Source: an uncultured Acetatifactor sp. (GTDB lineage Bacteria; Bacillota; Clostridia; Lachnospirales; Lachnospiraceae). From it: a stretch of DNA of 64,000 nucleotides. The stretch's first letter is position 1; each line of letters begins with the position of its first letter. Both the position numbers and the translations under genes were made by a program. Of this stretch, positions 60,104 to 64,000 are shown in pieces. The DNA is taken from the NCBI GenBank assembly GCA_910577665.1, contig CAJTOJ010000012.1:1-64000 (forward strand), read 5' to 3'. Under the pieces are notes generated by a model. That model was not told the DNA's origin, searched no databases, and saw only the letters and a program-made list of their open reading frames with translations.

Positions 60104-62896
60104 ATGGAAAGGAAGCGGAGAAGAACACTTGCATTATGTGGTTGCGCGATACTGGCGCTGGTTATTCTGGTAGTTCTATCATTGCTGGCTCCTCACGGCG
60201 GGGATTTTCCGAGAGGAAATACATCCGCGAGTCTGGAAGGGAAAATGCAGTCAGATAGTCCTGGTATAGTTTTACAGACAGATGAAGCCGACCCTGTGCT
60301 TCTGGGTAAAGGCAACGATGCGGCCGAATGGACATTTGACGTGGAAGAGAGTGGAAGCTATTACCTGGGCGCGGGGTATATGGCGCTGGAGGGTAATGGC
60401 CAGGAACTTGAGTTCAATCTGTTGCTGGATGGCAGCAGTATATCGGATTCTGCAATTACACTGACCAGAATCTGGACGGACAACGGAGAATTCCGTCATA
60501 CTGCTTCCGGGGACGAAATACGCCCTGTGCAGACAGAAGCGTATCTCTGGACCGAAGAACCCTTTCGTCTGGCGAAGAAGGAGAGGGTGGAATTTTATCT
60601 GGAAGAGGGGGAACATACCTTGACTGTACAGGGAACCGGTCAGCCTGGCTTGTTCCGTTATCTGCGTTTCTATCGGGAAGAGATTCCCTCTTATGAGGAA
60701 TACCTTGCCGCATATTCCGGTTATAAGAAGGCAGGGAAAGAGCTTTGTATACAGGTACAAGGGGAAAGCCCATATATGAAATCTTCTTCCCAGTTGTATG
60801 CAGTCTATGACAGGTCAAGTCCTTATACGGTTCCCTACCATGCCACCTGTCTTAGGTATAACACGATTGGCGGTGCAAATTGGTCGGACAGCGGACAGTG
60901 GATTGAATGGCAGATAGAGGTGCCGGAGGATGGACTGTACCAGATTGGGCTAAGGTACAGGCAGGATGAAAACAAAGGCCAGAGCAGCCTGCGGCGGCTG
61001 GAGATAGACGGACAGGTTCCCTTCCGGGAAGTGGGAGGGCTGACCTTTGGCTATGACGTAAACTGGCAGAGTGGGTTCCTGGGCAGCCAGGATGCCCCTT
61101 ATTTGTTTTACCTGACGGCGGGTTCTCATAACCTGCGGATGGAAGTTGTGTTGGGGGAAATGGGGCAGATCATCGGGCAAATGCAGGAGACTCTCCAGAA
61201 AGTGAACTCCTTGTATCGGGAGATAATTATGATAACCGGAACGGATCCGGATACCTACAGGGATTACAGCCTGGAAACGGCCATTCCCGATCTGGAAGAC
61301 AAACTGGCATCCATATTGTCTGAGCTGGATGCTTATGTGGATTACCTGGAGGGCCTGTATGGAAAGGGTTGCTATTCCGCCAGGATATTGACCCAGATGA
61401 CAACACAGATCAGTTCGTTCTGCGAGAAGCCTTATACAATAGCCAGGAGGTTGTCTGTCTTTAAGACAAATATTGAAGCGCTTGCAGAGTGGGTGCTGGA
61501 ATTTGAACAGCAGCCGTTACAGATAGATTATTTGTACGCTTCTGGCGCAGATGCTGCAACGCCTGTGGCAGAAGGCAATATTTTAAGCAAGATCGGGCAT
61601 GGAATCAGGGCATTTGCAGGTTCTTTCTCCCATTCCTACAGTGAAGTGGCCTCGGAAGAGGATGCAGGTTCAGAGGTGACACTGACAGTGTGGATGGGAA
61701 AAGGACGCGATCAGGCGAACGTGATGAAAAGACTGATAGATTCCTACTTTACGCCCGAGTCGGGGATCGCTGTGAATATCAGCCTTGTGGAAGGTGCACT
61801 GGTGAAGGCAACCCTGGCGGGTCAAGGGCCGGATGTCAATATTTTTACTACAAGAGGAGAAGCCATGAACCTGGCATTCAGGGGGGCGGTCGCCGAACTG
61901 GGTTCCATGGAAGGCTTCAGTGAATTACAGGGGCAGTATGCAGGCAGTGCGTTTGTCCCATATGAGTACAAGGACAGGATATATGGTATTCCAGAGACAC
62001 AGGAATTCTATGTTATGTATATCAGGACGGATATTTTTGATGAGCTGGATATTGAGATACCCAATACATGGCAGGAACTGATGGCCCTGCTGCCAGTGTT
62101 GCAGGCAAACAGTCTGTCCATCGGCCTGCCATATGCGGACGGCTATGCCACTATGAACAATGGAATCGGAACCATCAATTTATTCCCGACTCTCCTGGCC
62201 CAGCATGGGATTGATGTATACAGGGAATCGGAAGATATGGTGGTTTCCAATCTGATGATACCGGAAGCTTACGAAGCGTTTAAGCAATGGATCGACTTTT
62301 ATGTGCAGTATGATTTCAGCTTGTATAAGGATGACTTTAACCGATTCAGGACGGGGGAGATGCCGGTTGTAATCTCCACCTATGGACTGTACAACAATCT
62401 GAATGAAGCGGCGCCGGAGATCGCCGGGCAATGGATTATGACAGCAATTCCGGGGACTCCCCAGGGAACAGAGATCAACCGTGCCACAAGCGCCAGCGGA
62501 ACCTGTAGCATCCTTCTGGAGGACTGCAAGAATAAAGAGGAGGCATGGGAATTCCTGAAATGGTGGAACAGCGCGGAAATCCAGGAACTGTACTCCAGGG
62601 AGATCGAGGCGGAACTGAGTACGCTTGGGAGACATACGCCTGCCAATCTGGAGGCCTTTCAGGGAAGCCTGTGGAAGGATGAGGAAAAGGAAATGCTTCT
62701 GGAGCAGTGGGAGAATGTTGCGGAAGTGCCGGAGATTCCTGGTGGATATTATGTAACCAGAAATGTGGATAATGCCTTCAGACAGGTATACTACAATGGT
62801 GAAAATGCACGGGATACCTTGAACTATTGGATGAATGCTGTAAATGAAGAACTGATCCGCAAGCAGTCTCAACTGAAGGCCAGGGAGGGGGACTAA
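60104..62896 (+). CDS. Large sugar ABC transporter solute-binding protein with N-terminal carbohydrate-binding-like modules
   Basis: 930 residues from the ATG at 60104 (GGAGGG nine bases upstream). A signal anchor (about 8-32, with LALCGCAIL) precedes about 490 residues not found in ordinary binding proteins. That part holds two beta-rich modules (about 70-190 and 235-355; SGSYYLGAGYMAL, SGQWIEWQIEVPEDGLYQIGLRYR) and a long coiled helical stretch. The SBP_bac_1 domain follows (about 520-910; VTLTVWMGKGRDQANVMK, GIPETQEFYVMYIRTDIFDELDIEIPNTWQELMAL). It heads a CUT1 operon with two permeases. The modules may hold polysaccharide on the surface. Confidence 0.88.
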   Translation: MERKRRRTLALCGCAILALVILVVLSLLAPHGGDFPRGNTSASLEGKMQSDSPGIVLQTDEADPVLLGKGNDAAEWTFDVEESGSYYLGAGYMALEGNGQELEFNLLLDGSSISDSAITLTRIWTDNGEFRHTASGDEIRPVQTEAYLWTEEPFRLAKKERVEFYLEEGEHTLTVQGTGQPGLFRYLRFYREEIPSYEEYLAAYSGYKKAGKELCIQVQGESPYMKSSSQLYAVYDRSSPYTVPYHATCLRYNTIGGANWSDSGQWIEWQIEVPEDGLYQIGLRYRQDENKGQSSLRRLEIDGQVPFREVGGLTFGYDVNWQSGFLGSQDAPYLFYLTAGSHNLRMEVVLGEMGQIIGQMQETLQKVNSLYREIIMITGTDPDTYRDYSLETAIPDLEDKLASILSELDAYVDYLEGLYGKGCYSARILTQMTTQISSFCEKPYTIARRLSVFKTNIEALAEWVLEFEQQPLQIDYLYASGADAATPVAEGNILSKIGHGIRAFAGSFSHSYSEVASEEDAGSEVTLTVWMGKGRDQANVMKRLIDSYFTPESGIAVNISLVEGALVKATLAGQGPDVNIFTTRGEAMNLAFRGAVAELGSMEGFSELQGQYAGSAFVPYEYKDRIYGIPETQEFYVMYIRTDIFDELDIEIPNTWQELMALLPVLQANSLSIGLPYADGYATMNNGIGTINLFPTLLAQHGIDVYRESEDMVVSNLMIPEAYEAFKQWIDFYVQYDFSLYKDDFNRFRTGEMPVVISTYGLYNNLNEAAPEIAGQWIMTAIPGTPQGTEINRATSASGTCSILLEDCKNKEEAWEFLKWWNSAEIQELYSREIEAELSTLGRHTPANLEAFQGSLWKDEEKEMLLEQWENVAEVPEIPGGYYVTRNVDNAFRQVYYNGENARDTLNYWMNAVNEELIRKQSQLKAREGD

Positions 62897-62898
62897 TT

Positions 62899-63816
62899 AT
62901 GGAGACAAAAAAGAAGAACACGAACAAAATTTTGACATACTTCCGTACATACAAGACCAGCTATCTGATGATGTTTCCCTACCTTTTGTTTTTCATGGTA
63001 TTTACGATTCTGCCAGTGGTGGCGTCTATTGTGTTGAGCTTCACAGATTATGACATGGTTCAACGGCCAATATTTGTAGGACTGGAAAACTATTTCCAGA
63101 TTTTTCTGAATGATGAATATTTCATTGTGGCCTTGAAAAACACATTGATATTTGCAGTCATAATAGGACCGGCAAGCTATGTGATCTGCTTTCTGATCGC
63201 CTGGATGATCAATGAACTGAAACCCCTGGCAAGGGCACTGGTGACGGCCCTGTTCTATATTCCTACCATTGTAGGGGCGGCGGGATGGAGCGTATGGCGC
63301 CTGATCTTCAGCTCTGATCAGTACGGACTGATAAATGGGTTTCTGATGAAATGGGGACTGCTCAATGAACCCATAGGGTGGCTGGCGGATGAAGCGAAGA
63401 TTATGCCGGTGCTGATTATCGTACAGCTCTGGATGAGTATGGGAATCAGCTTCCTGACCTTTATTGCCGGTTTTCAGAATGTAGATAAGACACTGTATGA
63501 GGCAGGGATGATGGACGGGGTGAAGAACCGCTTCCAGGAACTCTGGTATATTACGATTCCTTCCATGGCGAACCAGATGATTTTTGCCATTGTCATGCAG
63601 ATTGTAAACTGTTTTGCGGTGGGAGAGGTATCCTCTGTCCTGGCAGGACTGCCCAGCACCGGATATGCAGGCGAGACGATCGTTACACATATTATGGATT
63701 ACGGAAACCTCAGATATGAATTTGGGTATGCCTGCGCAATGGGTGTGGTGCTGGTGGTGATGATGCAGTATTCCAAGAAGTTTGCCACCTGGCTGATTGG
63801 CAGGATGGGGCATTAG
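62899..63816 (+). CDS. Carbohydrate ABC transporter permease (MalF type)
   Basis: 305 residues, six transmembrane helices, EAA loop QNVDKTLYEAGMMDGVKNRFQELWYITIPSMANQMIFAI. The ATG is two bases after the binding-protein stop, with GGGAGGGGG upstream. Part of the operon with the second permease. Confidence 0.93.
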   Translation: METKKKNTNKILTYFRTYKTSYLMMFPYLLFFMVFTILPVVASIVLSFTDYDMVQRPIFVGLENYFQIFLNDEYFIVALKNTLIFAVIIGPASYVICFLIAWMINELKPLARALVTALFYIPTIVGAAGWSVWRLIFSSDQYGLINGFLMKWGLLNEPIGWLADEAKIMPVLIIVQLWMSMGISFLTFIAGFQNVDKTLYEAGMMDGVKNRFQELWYITIPSMANQMIFAIVMQIVNCFAVGEVSSVLAGLPSTGYAGETIVTHIMDYGNLRYEFGYACAMGVVLVVMMQYSKKFATWLIGRMGH

Positions 63817-63828
63817 GAGGTGCTGGTG

Positions 63829-64000
63829 ATGAGAGAAAAAAGGCAGGCAAAAAAGTTTACACTGGGAAAAAAGAGAATGGGGATGGCCAACAGACGCTCC
63901 AGGATCGGTAATGGTTTTGTGATTCTGCTGCTGCTTCTGCTGGGGGCATTTATGGCGTTCCCGCTCTATTATACACTGATCCAGTCCTTAAAGCCTTCAG
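63829..64000 (+). CDS. Carbohydrate ABC transporter permease (MalG type), 3' end outside window
   Basis: First 57 codons only: a basic N-terminus (MREKRQAKKFTLGKKRMGMANRR) and the first transmembrane helix ending FPLYYTLIQSLKPS, the usual MalG-type beginning. The AGGAGGTG ribosome site stands before the ATG, directly after the MalF-type stop. Confidence 0.85.
   Translation, partial: MREKRQAKKFTLGKKRMGMANRRSRIGNGFVILLLLLLGAFMAFPLYYTLIQSLKPS

Overview
The window looks like a chromosomal piece of a gut Clostridia, most likely a Lachnospiraceae. Support comes from strong AGGAGG-type ribosome sites, mid-range GC, a bile salt hydrolase, pectin-degradation genes with LplABC-type sugar ABC transporters, many AraC/LytTR/XRE regulators, an LCP cell-wall protein and an AgrCA-like pair. 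The genus cannot be fixed from the sequence alone.

Layout. 0-9 kb: the end of a LolD/MacB-type ABC ATPase with its FtsX-type permease; a MATE efflux gene facing a MerR regulator across a 19-bp-spacer promoter; decayed kinase, GH130 and GNAT genes; an unrecognised membrane protein. 9-18 kb: a lipoprotein hydrolase diverging from a GH88/GH105-type hydrolase; a YczE-like membrane gene with bile salt hydrolase; a hybrid histidine kinase followed by an HD-GYP-type protein. 18-28.5 kb: LCP protein, DUF3784-like protein, ferredoxin-domain aldo/keto reductase, AraC regulator, AI-2E family permease, O-antigen-ligase-like protein, methyltransferase, acetyltransferase and a DsbA-family protein. 29-33.8 kb: a LytTR regulator heading an ABC-2 exporter operon, then an esterase-like hydrolase. 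34-41 kb: solute-binding protein, two sugar permeases, a membrane AraC sensor and a pectinesterase, forming a pectin-uptake locus. 41-53 kb: tRNA-Pro, RlmI-like methyltransferase, a broken and an intact XRE regulator, an AgrA/AgrC-like pair, a metal permease with Fur regulator, VanZ-like, methyltransferase and aromatic-acid-exporter-like genes.

53.1-58.3 kb is the most unusual part: a 5,064-bp element inserted at the 3' end of tRNA-Lys(CTT), bounded by 89-bp identical direct repeats. It encodes a Rep with the HUH nuclease plus superfamily 3 helicase architecture of CRESS-DNA viruses. Upstream of rep is a perfect 11-bp stem-loop whose loop carries the circovirus/nanovirus-type nonanucleotide TAGTATTAC on the rep strand, flanked by GTAAC-type iterons. 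The element also has a tyrosine integrase, a small ribbon-helix-helix protein, an XRE repressor facing a 12-1-12 palindrome, and three small unknown proteins. Immediately to its right is the doubly deleted remnant of a second related element. After it come a hemerythrin/CheX-like protein and a second sugar ABC transporter operon running off the window.

Between genes there are three families of structured dispersed repeats. Family A (six copies) is a two-hairpin element with a tandem G-A motif and a compensatory base change. Family B has GTTACTGTTCAC ends. Family C is MITE-like with GTAACAGTTCAG terminal repeats. Two family A copies sit inside transporter operons, and one supplies the C-terminus of a regulator.
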